Below are positions 54,727 through 61,021 of a stretch of 64,000 nt of DNA, in pieces. Made by a program: the position numbers and the translations under genes. Every line of letters starts with the position of its first letter. Positions within the stretch are counted from its first letter, which is position 1. The stretch comes from a virus. Under the pieces are notes generated by a model. That model was given only the letters and a program-made list of their open reading frames with translations, was not told where the DNA came from and searched no databases. The stretch is taken from the IMG/VR virus record IMGVR_UViG_3300009184_000044, positions 1 through 64,000 of that record. One strand, written 5' to 3'.

Positions 54727-55065
54727 ATGCTAGAAAACCTTATACCTAAGGATTACCCTGATTTTGAAGAGCATGGAACCCCTCCTTGTGCTGAGTCATT
54801 CCCGGATGCATTCTTTACGACAGACAAGAGTGAATCTTCTGTCTTGAGAAATGGCAAAGTTTCTATGAAAACTTGGGCTAGGTATGACTATGAAAAAGAG
54901 GCTAAAGCTATCTGTGCTGAATGTCCTTACAAAAAAGCCTGTCTAGAGTTTGCCCTAAAGTATTCAGAAATTGGTATCTGGGGTGGAACTACTGAGCTAG
55001 AGCGTAGAAGAATGCGACCAGCTCATAATTTAGGTTCAACTAGCCAGCCTCGTCCTAGAGTATAA
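54727..55065 (+). CDS. WhiB-family regulator (second copy)
   Basis: A 112-residue WhiB protein: C21, C63-x-x-C66 and C72, then IGIWGGTTELERRRMR. It is shorter and more typical than the WhiB at 27495 but has a long insertion between C21 and C63. It should bind an iron-sulfur cluster and affect transcription of phage or host genes. It lies 13 bases after the FmdB-like gene. Confidence 0.85.
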   Translation: MLENLIPKDYPDFEEHGTPPCAESFPDAFFTTDKSESSVLRNGKVSMKTWARYDYEKEAKAICAECPYKKACLEFALKYSEIGIWGGTTELERRRMRPAHNLGSTSQPRPRV

Positions 55066-55124
55066 TAGAAACATGCCCTTGGGAGAGGGAGGCTTAAACC
55101 CCAAACTCAACCCTAGGGAGATAT

Positions 55125-55394
55125 ATGAAACTCGTTTTGATGATTTTCAAGAGAACTATTGCTCTTGTAATTCTAAAAGTCAGTGCTGTTCTTGCTGCTG
55201 GTTCTATTGGTGGCGTTGAACTATGGAAGTCAGCTTTGATTGCTGCTTTCGTTGGAATCATGGAAGTTGCAGAGTCTTTGGCTCGTGCTTACGTCGTAGA
55301 TGGCGTTCTAGACCATGATGAAATCAACATCGCTTTTGCTAGCTCTGCTGAGGCAGCTTTGGCTGAGACCAAGAAAAGCTCAACTAAAGAATAA
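55125..55394 (+). CDS. Small membrane protein, holin-like
   Basis: An 89-residue protein with two hydrophobic segments (MIFKRTIALVILKVSAVLAAG and LWKSALIAAFVGIMEVAESLA), then an acidic/Ala-rich soluble end (VLDHDEINIAFASS). Size and layout fit a holin or antiholin, but no endolysin is near, so the lysis role is a guess. AGGGAGA precedes the start; a terminator follows. Confidence 0.5.
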   Translation: MKLVLMIFKRTIALVILKVSAVLAAGSIGGVELWKSALIAAFVGIMEVAESLARAYVVDGVLDHDEINIAFASSAEAALAETKKSSTKE

Positions 55395-55413
55395 TTAAGT
55401 TCTTTACAACTTG

Positions 55414-55438
55414 CCCCTCGCTTGTCGGGGGGTTTGTT
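55414..55438 (+). terminator. Rho-independent terminator
   Basis: CCCCTCG, loop CTTGT, CGGGGGG (7 bp with one T-G pair), then TTTGTT. It ends the RNR/WhiB/membrane protein operon. Confidence 0.75.
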
Positions 55439-55465
55439 GCATTAAAGGGGAATGTTTGCTAGTAT
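55437..55465 (+). promoter_or_regulatory. Promoter TTGCAT-17-TAGTAT
   Basis: TTGCAT (55437-55442), a 17-base spacer and TAGTAT (55460-55465), directly after the terminator. It should drive the next small genes and the tmRNA. The TAGTAT -10 recurs in the window. Confidence 0.7.
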
Positions 55466-55492
55466 GTTTGAGTTATCTAACAAAGGAGTAAT

Positions 55493-55726
55493 ATGTCATA
55501 CGACGAATGGATTGCCTTAGGTATTGCTAATGGCTGGACTGGTCCAGCAGTTTGCTATACGCACGATGGGCTACCTACATCAGCGGCTGAAGATGACGAA
55601 TTTGAGGTGGGCGACCCATGCATTCACATTCTGCGTCTTTACGATGATGCTGAAGTAAAGCAAGCAGTTCAGGAAAATCATTCTCCATCAGTGTGGCGTG
55701 CTACAAATGATGGAATTGATGTATAA
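55493..55726 (+). CDS. Small unknown protein (77 residues)
   Basis: It starts SYDEWIALGIANGWTGPAVCYTHDGLPTS and is acidic, with VGDPCIHILRLYDDAE in the middle. Such small proteins with a GWTGPxVCxxHDG signature occur in other actinophages; the function is unknown. AAAGGAGTAAT precedes the ATG. Confidence 0.65.
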   Translation: MSYDEWIALGIANGWTGPAVCYTHDGLPTSAAEDDEFEVGDPCIHILRLYDDAEVKQAVQENHSPSVWRATNDGIDV

Positions 55727-55737
55727 TAGGAGTTATT

Positions 55738-55872
55738 ATGGCAAAAGGTAAAAGTGGCGCAAAGCCAGTACCAGAAGTAAAAAGTTCTGGTAGACAAAAC
55801 GGTAAGGCGTCTAAAAAGCGTCCTAAAGTTTTTGATAAAGAAAAGCGTAAGCTAGTAACAAAACAAAACTAA
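55738..55872 (+). CDS. Small basic protein (44 residues)
   Basis: A Lys/Arg-rich peptide (MAKGKSGAKPVPEVKSSGRQ, then KKRPKVFDKEKRKLV) with AGGAG 5 bases before the ATG. It may bind nucleic acid. It lies 11 bases before the tmRNA and probably shares its transcript. Confidence 0.55.
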   Translation: MAKGKSGAKPVPEVKSSGRQNGKASKKRPKVFDKEKRKLVTKQN

Positions 55873-55883
55873 ATAGTGAACAA

Positions 55884-56183
55884 GGGGATGACTGGTTTCG
55901 ACAGTTGTCTTGATGTTAGTGAAGCAAGCAGAAACGGCCACGCATTCTTAAAGTGTGGTAAAACAATAAATGCTGAACGTACTTCCGCATTCGCTCTAGC
56001 CGCGTGATTTAATCGCAACGCTTAGGCCCCTGACAAAGCACTAGTTCTAGGTGGGCAGTCAGGTTTTAAATAAATAGAACAACCCTCTCGTAGTGCCCTG
56101 CAATACCGTGGTTGGTAAAACCTAAGCTTGTAGAAGAATAACTGAATGTCAATTGGACCGGGGTTCGATTCCCCGCATCTCCA
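55884..56183 (+). ncRNA. ssrA: tmRNA
   Basis: The 5' end GGGGATGACTGGTTTCGACA and the 3' end with a T-arm (CCGGGGTTCGATTCCCCG) and CATCTCCA are diagnostic. GGGGATG pairs with CATCTCC (one G-U) as the acceptor stem. CCA is not encoded. The tag frame 55972-56004 reads AERTSAFALAA then TGA. The ALAA ending suits proteolysis by ClpXP-type proteases, and FALAA endings occur in actinobacteria. A phage tmRNA would rescue stalled ribosomes during heavy expression. Confidence 0.92.
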
Positions 56184-56241
56184 CGCTTGTAGACAGAGGA
56201 GCGTAAAGCGGTCTACCCGTCCTAGGCAACGGAATCTCCAA

Positions 56242-56313
56242 GGACTGGCGTAGCCAAGGTGCTACGAGTCGATTCGGTAAGTAGTAGTCGGTAGTGCAAA
56301 TCTACACAGTCCA
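56242..56313 (+). ncRNA. tRNA-like element without clear anticodon arm
   Basis: Exactly 72 bases. GGACTG pairs with CAGTCC as an acceptor stem with a following A; TAGC-CAAGGT-GCTA is a D-arm; GTAG-TGCAAAT-CTAC is a T-arm with a UUCAAAU-like loop. In the middle no 5-bp stem with a 7-base loop forms, so this may be a decayed tRNA or a tRNA mimic. The GTCCT at 56219 can also pair with AGGAC at 56241, which would break the acceptor stem. Confidence 0.4.
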
Positions 56314-56348
56314 CTCATGTAACATAAAACTATCTGGGAGGATACAAC

Positions 56349-56756
56349 ATGAAGAATAAAGTAGTAATAACATTAGTAACACTAGTAAGCCTAGTTGTAG
56401 GTGGAGTGGCAACAGCAATGTTTTTGCCTAAGCCATTTAGCGACCTTACCGTAGAAAAAGAGATTCCACAGCCTCTTGACTCCAAGGAGCGTGCTATATG
56501 GTCAAAGGAGCACTTTTTAAAGATACTCAAGGAAGATTTCCCTGCAACCACAGAGAATTTCTCTGACGAATTTTTGCTAGAAGGAACTCTTGATGTATGT
56601 CGCATTGGTGATTTGTCATACAGTTCTATTGCCGAAGATGTATCAAACAAGTTTGGCGTTCCTACTAGCCATCAGTTTGTTGATAGTTACATCGGATTCT
56701 CGGTGATTTACTTCTGTCCACAAGAAGATAACATCATTTGGGTAATCAAGAAGTAG
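56349..56756 (+). CDS. Secreted/membrane-anchored DUF732-like protein
   Basis: A 135-residue protein with an N-terminal membrane or signal helix (VVITLVTLVSLVVGGVATAMFL). The rest (LEGTLDVCRIGDLSYSSIAEDVSNKFG, then IGFSVIYFCPQE) shows the C...yCP pattern of actinobacterial DUF732 proteins, with two Cys for a disulfide outside the membrane. It may modify the infected cell's surface. GGGAGG precedes the start. Confidence 0.6.
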   Translation: MKNKVVITLVTLVSLVVGGVATAMFLPKPFSDLTVEKEIPQPLDSKERAIWSKEHFLKILKEDFPATTENFSDEFLLEGTLDVCRIGDLSYSSIAEDVSNKFGVPTSHQFVDSYIGFSVIYFCPQEDNIIWVIKK

Positions 56757-56764
56757 TAAAATAA

Positions 56765-57230
56765 ATGTGAGTGATTCGCCCCTCGTCACTCTTGTAACTT
56801 CGGGTAGTATCTCGTTGCTATCGCAAGGGGCACTTTTAGGCTCTTTACTGCTGAGTCCACAAGACCAACCAGCAGAGCGAAAGCTTGAGACGACCCGCAA
56901 GGGTGGGAACCTCTGGAACCAAGGTCCAAACTTGGGAAAGGTCAGTACTAGGTCTTCCAAATTTGGCGTGTCGAATTTGACAAGATTCAAATCTTTTGAT
57001 ACGCTGTAAGCAACAAGTTCTCGACGGAGAACTTGGAGTATGGCAGAATCGCTCCCACCGCCAGTGGGGGAGAAATGCAGTCTTGGCTCTTAGCGGAGTG
57101 GTTTAGCGACCAAACAAGATGTCTGCTCAAAGCGGTACTTAGAGAACCGCTGGCTAGGCAGTGATGGTAAAACGCAGTCCATCTACTCACACTAACCCCT
57201 TCCACTTCATTGTTGGTAAGGGGTTTTTAC
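56765..57230 (+). ncRNA. Large structured non-coding RNA (about 460 bases)
   Basis: No credible ORF occurs between 56757 and 57337. The stretch is dense in perfect stems: GAGTGA/TCACTC (56769, 56786), GCCCCT/AGGGGC (56778, 56826), ACCC-GCAA-GGGT (56893), CCAAG/CTTGG (56919, 56931), GCGTGTC/GATACGC (56966, 56998), CAAGTTCTC-GACG-GAGAACTTG (57014-57035), AGCGGT/ACCGCT (57131, 57146). It ends at a strong terminator. It is not tmRNA, and I see no RNase P or SRP hallmarks. The size and phage setting beside tmRNA recall the GOLLD/ROOL class of large RNAs, but I cannot match a family by eye. Confidence 0.65.
57194..57228 (+). terminator. Rho-independent terminator of the non-coding RNA
   Basis: AACCCCTT pairs with AAGGGGTT (57194-57201 and 57218-57225), with further CCA/TGG pairing inside, followed by TTTTT. 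Confidence 0.8.
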
Positions 57231-57237
57231 TTTAATC

Positions 57238-57266
57238 TTGTATAAATTTAGGATTAAGGTTATAAC
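57238..57266 (+). promoter_or_regulatory. Promoter candidate TTGTAT-17-TATAAC
   Basis: After the terminator, TTGTAT and TATAAC are spaced by 17 bases. It would drive the nuclease-like gene at 57338. Positions are by eye, accurate to about a base. Confidence 0.45.
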
Positions 57267-57337
57267 TAATTTGAGTTGCAAATCTTTGTACAGGATGATA
57301 CCTTATGATTATTACCTATAAAGATAAGGAGAATACA

Positions 57338-57748
57338 ATGACTGACGGATACCAACCAGACTTTGACCATGATTTAGAGCGTGGAAAGGTAGGGGAGAGC
57401 TTACTTGGGACGTTCCTTGGCGACTTGGCTGATGGAGCTAAATTTGAAGTAAAGACTGACTACCTTGCTAAAGAGTATGGAAACTTCTACATAGAATGCC
57501 AGCAATTTAACTGGTCGGATGAATCAGACCTTCGGGACTCTGGGATTAGAACAACTAAAGCGGAGTGGTGGGTCTGTGCTGGTCCGAACGCTAATGGGAT
57601 GCTTGTTATACGTACTTCGGACTTGAAAGACTTGATTGAGGAAAAAGGTTACTCTTTAGGTAAGCAGCGAATAACTAATGACTTCACTAATGGCAGTTAT
57701 GGCTACAAAGTAAAAGTCGTCGACGTGCTTAAGAAATTAGGGTTCTAA
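57338..57748 (+). CDS. Putative PD-(D/E)XK nuclease-like protein
   Basis: I chose ATG 57338 (136 residues), since AAGGAG lies 6 bases before it; ATG 57305 is an alternative. The order GKVGESLLGTFLG, FEVKTDY, GNFYIECQQFN, GIRTTKAEWWVC matches a small endonuclease fold: an early helix with Glu, E-x-K, then a strand with Glu. It may be a junction- or recycling nuclease. It shares one base with the next gene. The assignment is from pattern only. Confidence 0.5.
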   Translation: MTDGYQPDFDHDLERGKVGESLLGTFLGDLADGAKFEVKTDYLAKEYGNFYIECQQFNWSDESDLRDSGIRTTKAEWWVCAGPNANGMLVIRTSDLKDLIEEKGYSLGKQRITNDFTNGSYGYKVKVVDVLKKLGF

Positions 57749-58188
57749 TGAGTAATAATGTAAACTGGAGTGAGCTACTTGCAAAGTTGCCTAAGAGTGC
57801 TGAGACTGAAAAGCCTTTAGGTGGTAAGTATGCAGTGTCTACTTGGACTGACCGTAAATGCTCGATTAGACATCGTACTGCTGAAGCTTTTTTGAAGTGT
57901 TCATCTAGCTGGACCCATAATGGTGAAAAACTTACAAAGAATTTCCGCTACTTTACTGGCTTTGGCCAGTGGATTGTAATGCACTCGCATTACTCTGGCG
58001 ACTACTACACTGAGCACAACAACAAGTATCTAAACCATGGGCACATGATTGAGAACGTCTATATGTTTGAAACCTATGAGCAAGCCAGTCAGTACATAAC
58101 AGGTCGGATAGATAAAGACTGTTTTGAGGGAGATTGCAATGGATACTGTAGGGGGCTTAATACAAAAATTATTCACATTAAGCTATAG
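57748..58188 (+). CDS. Unknown protein (146 residues)
   Basis: Rich in Tyr, His and Cys (FKTG-free; includes GQWIVMHSHYSGDYYTEHNN and KDCFEGDCNGYCRG). The cysteine trio near the end could bind metal. It overlaps the nuclease-like gene by one base, so the two may act together. No family was recognised. Confidence 0.6.
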   Translation: MSNNVNWSELLAKLPKSAETEKPLGGKYAVSTWTDRKCSIRHRTAEAFLKCSSSWTHNGEKLTKNFRYFTGFGQWIVMHSHYSGDYYTEHNNKYLNHGHMIENVYMFETYEQASQYITGRIDKDCFEGDCNGYCRGLNTKIIHIKL

Positions 58189-58199
58189 TCATATTTTTG

Positions 58200-58296
58200 T
58201 GATACAATAATCTTAGATATGCCAATTGGGTATCTATAAACCAGCTGGTCTTCGGACAGCGAAGACTAGCGTTATTCTCGTCTAAGGAGAGAAAAC
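58200..58296 (+). promoter_or_regulatory. Extended -10 promoter and structured leader of hsp20 gene
   Basis: TGATACAAT (58200-58208) is an extended -10 box. The leader has three hairpins: GATATGCC/GGGTATC (58216-58234); CTGGTCTTCG-GACAG-CGAAGACTAG (58245-58269, 10 bp with one G-T); and a weak TTCTC/GAGAA (58275-58279 with 58289-58293) that encloses the Shine-Dalgarno AAGGAG (58284-58289). The last is what a simple RNA thermometer looks like. Confidence 0.55.
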
Positions 58297-58791
58297 ATGA
58301 TACACCCTGAAACAAATCCTCACGACCCGTGGGGAAAGCAGTGGGTACCAACTAAAAAGGTATCCGCACCTAAGGTAATCACTATTGATGACCTATTCCC
58401 ACGCATTGAGCGTTGGGGAATCGGATGGGAGCCCGTCCTTCAGTCGCTACGCACTGTAGCCGAAACCAAGCCAAACTACCCTCCATACAATATCGTCAAG
58501 GATGGCGACAAGTATGAAATCGTTATGGCTGTTGCTGGGTTCAAGAAGGACCAAATCGATGTTGAACTAACTGGTAGAGACCTAGTCGTGTCCAGTGCAG
58601 TTGATGTTGAAAAGGCAGATATCCGCGACGTAATCCACCAAGGCATTGCTCAAAGGAACTTCAAAGTAACCTTTTCGCTTGCTGAGCATGTTGAAGTGAA
58701 GTCAGCGAAACTTGCTGATGGACTTTTGACTATTAAGCTAAAGATGGAACTTCCGGAAGAAAAAAAGCCGAAAGTCTTTGAGATTGAATAA
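58297..58791 (+). CDS. Hsp20-family small heat shock protein
   Basis: A 164-residue protein. Residues 1-60 are a variable N-terminal arm; residues 64-155 form an alpha-crystallin domain (YNIVKDGDKYEIVMAVAGFKKDQIDVELTGRDLVVSS, then FKVTFSLAEHVEVKSAKLADGLLTIKL with the A-x-x-x-G-x-L motif). It is closest to bacterial IbpA-type chaperones, also known in cyanophages. It should hold unfolding proteins, perhaps during virion assembly. Confidence 0.88.
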   Translation: MIHPETNPHDPWGKQWVPTKKVSAPKVITIDDLFPRIERWGIGWEPVLQSLRTVAETKPNYPPYNIVKDGDKYEIVMAVAGFKKDQIDVELTGRDLVVSSAVDVEKADIRDVIHQGIAQRNFKVTFSLAEHVEVKSAKLADGLLTIKLKMELPEEKKPKVFEIE

Positions 58792-58806
58792 TTTCTAAAT
58801 TGAAAG

Positions 58807-58829
58807 CCCCGCTTAGGCGGGGTTTTCTT
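58807..58829 (+). terminator. Rho-independent terminator after hsp20
   Basis: CCCCGC, loop TTAG, GCGGGG, then TTTTCTTTTT. A clear terminator. Confidence 0.9.
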
Positions 58830-58848
58830 TTTGGGGTAAACTATAGTT

Positions 58849-59508
58849 ATGGAAACTCTTGACCCTGGCTTAGCCCTCTTATATGCACGCGTTTCTACGC
58901 AGTTGCAGGTGAATGATGGCGTATCGCTGGATGTACAGGAAAGGCAGTTGATTACAGCTGCTGAGTTCCACGGATTCACTCGTTGGGAAATTATTCGTGA
59001 GGAAGGTCGTTCTGGTAAGAGTATTACTGGTAGACCTGCCCTTACAGCCGCCCTTAGTCGCCTAGAGACTGGTGATGCTCAGGCATTGTTCGTTACTCGT
59101 ATTGACCGCCTAGCTCGTAGCACAACGGACTTCTTGGACATCGTTGATAGGGCAAACAGGAAAAATTGGCGTTTGATTATGCTAGACCTAAATCTAGACA
59201 CTTCTTCTTATCAGGGGCGTTTCGTGGTTACGATTATGTCTGCTTTGGCTGAGATGGAGCGTGGAATCATTTCTGCTCGTCAAAAGGACATCCACAAGGA
59301 TAGACGAGACCGCGGGGTGAAGTGGGGCGTTGATATGGGCCCTAAGAATAAAACTCCTGAAGAAGTAAAGAATAGGGTATACTCCGAACGAAGTCGTGGC
59401 CGCACCTATCGTGATATAGCTAACGGACTGAATGCTGATGGGATATTGGGGCAAAATGGGGGAAAGTGGTACCCGACCACAGTAAAGAATTTGTTGGATA
59501 ACGAGTAA
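58849..59508 (+). CDS. Serine recombinase (resolvase/invertase type)
   Basis: A 219-residue protein. The catalytic domain has ALLYARVSTQLQ (Ser nucleophile in YARVST), FVTRIDRLARST (the R-x-D-R-L-x-R motif) and SALAEMERGIISARQ, followed by the long helix. A C-terminal HTH-like part (SRGRTYRDIANGLNADGI) recognises DNA. It lacks the large zinc-ribbon domain of phage serine integrases. It could invert or resolve DNA, or act as a short integrase. A TAAACT box 6 bases before the ATG suggests a leaderless transcript. Confidence 0.82.
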   Translation: METLDPGLALLYARVSTQLQVNDGVSLDVQERQLITAAEFHGFTRWEIIREEGRSGKSITGRPALTAALSRLETGDAQALFVTRIDRLARSTTDFLDIVDRANRKNWRLIMLDLNLDTSSYQGRFVVTIMSALAEMERGIISARQKDIHKDRRDRGVKWGVDMGPKNKTPEEVKNRVYSERSRGRTYRDIANGLNADGILGQNGGKWYPTTVKNLLDNE

Positions 59509-59538
59509 CTATAGATTGCATGTGCTAGTATTTTCTCT

Positions 59539-59805
59539 ATGAATAGTGAAAATAAAGTAACATCTAAGCTTGGCAAAGTAGTTGCTGATGCATTAGATAC
59601 TAGAGAAAAGATGCAAATCGCTACAGAGAACGCTATAGATGCTTCTTTTGCTATGGGAATTCAAATTGGCATCGATGAAGAACGTCAGAGAATTATTGAG
59701 TGGATTTCAGAGAATCGCTCAACATTTGAGTTTGATGGCGGTGGCACTATGCATCGAGACCACTTCCGCTCTGAGGATTTGATTCGTTTTATTTCTGGAG
59801 AGTAA
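59539..59805 (+). CDS. Small unknown protein (88 residues), probably leaderless
   Basis: TAGTAT ends 7 bases before the ATG and no Shine-Dalgarno is present. The helical protein (DALDTREKMQIATENAIDASFAMGIQIGIDEERQRIIEWI) resembles the two proteins that follow it (G-x-x-x-G/A-x-E-x-x-R-I-I), so the three may be related. It overlaps the next gene (TAATG). Confidence 0.6.
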   Translation: MNSENKVTSKLGKVVADALDTREKMQIATENAIDASFAMGIQIGIDEERQRIIEWISENRSTFEFDGGGTMHRDHFRSEDLIRFISGE

Positions 59806-59984
59806 TGCATCAGGAGAACGCTAGGTCATTTGTTCTTGGCTTTGAAGCTGGTGAAGCTTCAGAACAATTACGCATTCTTAAGTTGCTAGAAAATAGACGC
59901 AAAGAGTATGTTGCAAAACATTACATTGATGGTATACTAGAAATGGACGAGCTTATTGCTCTAATCAGAGGAGAGAATGAATGA
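59805..59984 (+). CDS. Small unknown protein (59 residues)
   Basis: A helical protein, starting MHQENARSFVLGFEAGEASE and including QLRILKLLENRRKEY. It is framed by overlaps at both ends (TAATG and ATGA), which supports it as a real gene. It shows the same G-x-x-x-G-x-x-x-x-x-R-I-L element as its neighbours. Confidence 0.6.
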   Translation: MHQENARSFVLGFEAGEASEQLRILKLLENRRKEYVAKHYIDGILEMDELIALIRGENE

Positions 59985-60178
59985 GTAACCCAGAAAACGG
60001 AGCCGCTCGTAATACTATGAGTGAGTTTGAACGCCAGTGTTATGACTGGGGTTGGGCGGATTCTAAAGAACGCATAATCAAACTGTTAGTAGAGGCAGAT
60101 ACTACTCACCTAAATGCTGAAGGGCTAAAGGGTTGGTATTTTGCACTCGGCCTTATTGAGGGAGAGACTGATGAATGA
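59981..60178 (+). CDS. Small unknown protein (65 residues)
   Basis: Its middle CYDWGWADSKERIIKLLVEAD repeats the pattern of the two preceding proteins (aromatic-Gly, then E-R-I-I-x-L-L). It is coupled by ATGA upstream and overlaps the next gene by 8 bases. The function is unknown. Confidence 0.6.
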   Translation: MSNPENGAARNTMSEFERQCYDWGWADSKERIIKLLVEADTTHLNAEGLKGWYFALGLIEGETDE

Positions 60179-60374
60179 AGAGATAACTAAAAAAGAGATA
60201 GTAGCATTTGTGCTAATTGTTGTTGCAATGCTTGGGTGCTTAGCCTATGGGTTCTTCCTGCTCAAGGGGAATCAAAAGCCGACACCTACTCCTACCCCTG
60301 TCTCCTGTTGGGAACAATATGAAGACGCTGGGGAAGAGACTGCTATTCAGATGTGTGAGGGTGAAGGTGAGTAA
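60171..60374 (+). CDS. Small single-pass membrane protein
   Basis: I chose ATG 60171 (67 residues). The membrane helix is IVAFVLIVVAMLGCLAYGFFLL, followed by a Thr/Pro linker and a C-x(n)-C tail (CWEQYEDAGEETAIQMC) that could form a disulfide. It overlaps both neighbours. The function is unknown. Confidence 0.6.
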   Translation: MNEEITKKEIVAFVLIVVAMLGCLAYGFFLLKGNQKPTPTPTPVSCWEQYEDAGEETAIQMCEGEGE

Positions 60375-60525
60375 AGAACTAAAGATGTTGCTTATCACCA
60401 TGGCACTATTTATTGGTGGCATTGTGTACATGTATGTAAGTCAGCACTATAAATGTGAAACTATTAGGTATCAAGACTTGGGTGGAACGCACTCCAAGGA
60501 TGTATGTGAGTGGGTAAATCAGTGA
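60367..60525 (+). CDS. Small single-pass membrane protein
   Basis: GTG at 60367 with GAGG six bases before it gives 52 residues: a membrane helix (LKMLLITMALFIGGIVYMYV) and a short tail with two Cys (HYKCETI, DVCEWV). It pairs with the membrane protein upstream by overlap; the two may act together, for example like small paired spanin or holin subunits, but this is speculation. Confidence 0.5.
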   Translation: MSKELKMLLITMALFIGGIVYMYVSQHYKCETIRYQDLGGTHSKDVCEWVNQ

Positions 60526-60644
60526 ACTATGTAGTTTGTCAGCATGACCTGACGCACCAATATGCTAAGCATGAGTGTGATGGGTGCTGTGCTCAGTATT
60601 TTCTAAAGCCAATTGAGGAAAGTGAAGATGCCAGCCGCACCTAA
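60522..60644 (+). CDS. Small Cys/His protein (40 residues)
   Basis: GTG at 60522 overlaps the previous stop (GTGA). It reads VVCQHDLTHQYAKHECDGCC, a Cys/His cluster able to bind zinc. It overlaps the peptidase-like gene in another frame. It is supported mainly by overlap and composition. Confidence 0.45.
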   Translation: MNYVVCQHDLTHQYAKHECDGCCAQYFLKPIEESEDASRT

Positions 60645-61008
60645 TCCAAAAAAGAAATCATCTATTCCAACCAGCATCAAGGTTGGTACACAAGTATTTG
60701 CAGTTATTGAACGTTCCCCTGATATAGATGGAATGCTTAGCGATGGCACTTATGGCTATACGCTAGACGAGAAGAATCTAATTGTTATAAGTTCTGATAT
60801 ACACAAGACTAAAAAGCAAATTACTCTCCTACATGAGATTCTGCACGCTTGTCGCATGGTGTTTGATAACTCACTAAAGCCGAAGAAGTCAGATGATTTT
60901 GAAGTCTGGGAGCATTACTTTATTGGAACTGTTGAGCACTCGTTGTTGTTAGTGTTTTCGCAGAACAAAGGTCTAGTGGAGTGGCTACTAGAAGATTCAG
61001 AGCTTTGA
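60628..61008 (+). CDS. Zinc metallopeptidase-like protein
   Basis: ATG 60628 with GAGGAA ahead gives 126 residues. LLHEILHACRMVF is a HExxH zinc site (HEILH), with a downstream EVWEHYFIGTVEH helix that may supply the third ligand. Single-domain proteins of this kind are frequent in phages and plasmids (IrrE-like). It may cut a host regulator or immunity protein. The target is unknown. Confidence 0.65.
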   Translation: MPAAPNPKKKSSIPTSIKVGTQVFAVIERSPDIDGMLSDGTYGYTLDEKNLIVISSDIHKTKKQITLLHEILHACRMVFDNSLKPKKSDDFEVWEHYFIGTVEHSLLLVFSQNKGLVEWLLEDSEL

Positions 61009-61021
61009 TAGAATTTAGGCT
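61009..61021 (+). promoter_or_regulatory. Leaderless -10 box before the methyltransferase
   Basis: TAGAAT (61009-61014) ends 7 bases before the ATG at 61022. No Shine-Dalgarno lies between. Confidence 0.45.

Noticed and set aside
56765-57230. RNase P or group I intron as identity of the structured RNA
   Set aside because: I did not find the conserved RNase P core segments or a group I catalytic core by eye, and the RNA lies between genes rather than splitting one.
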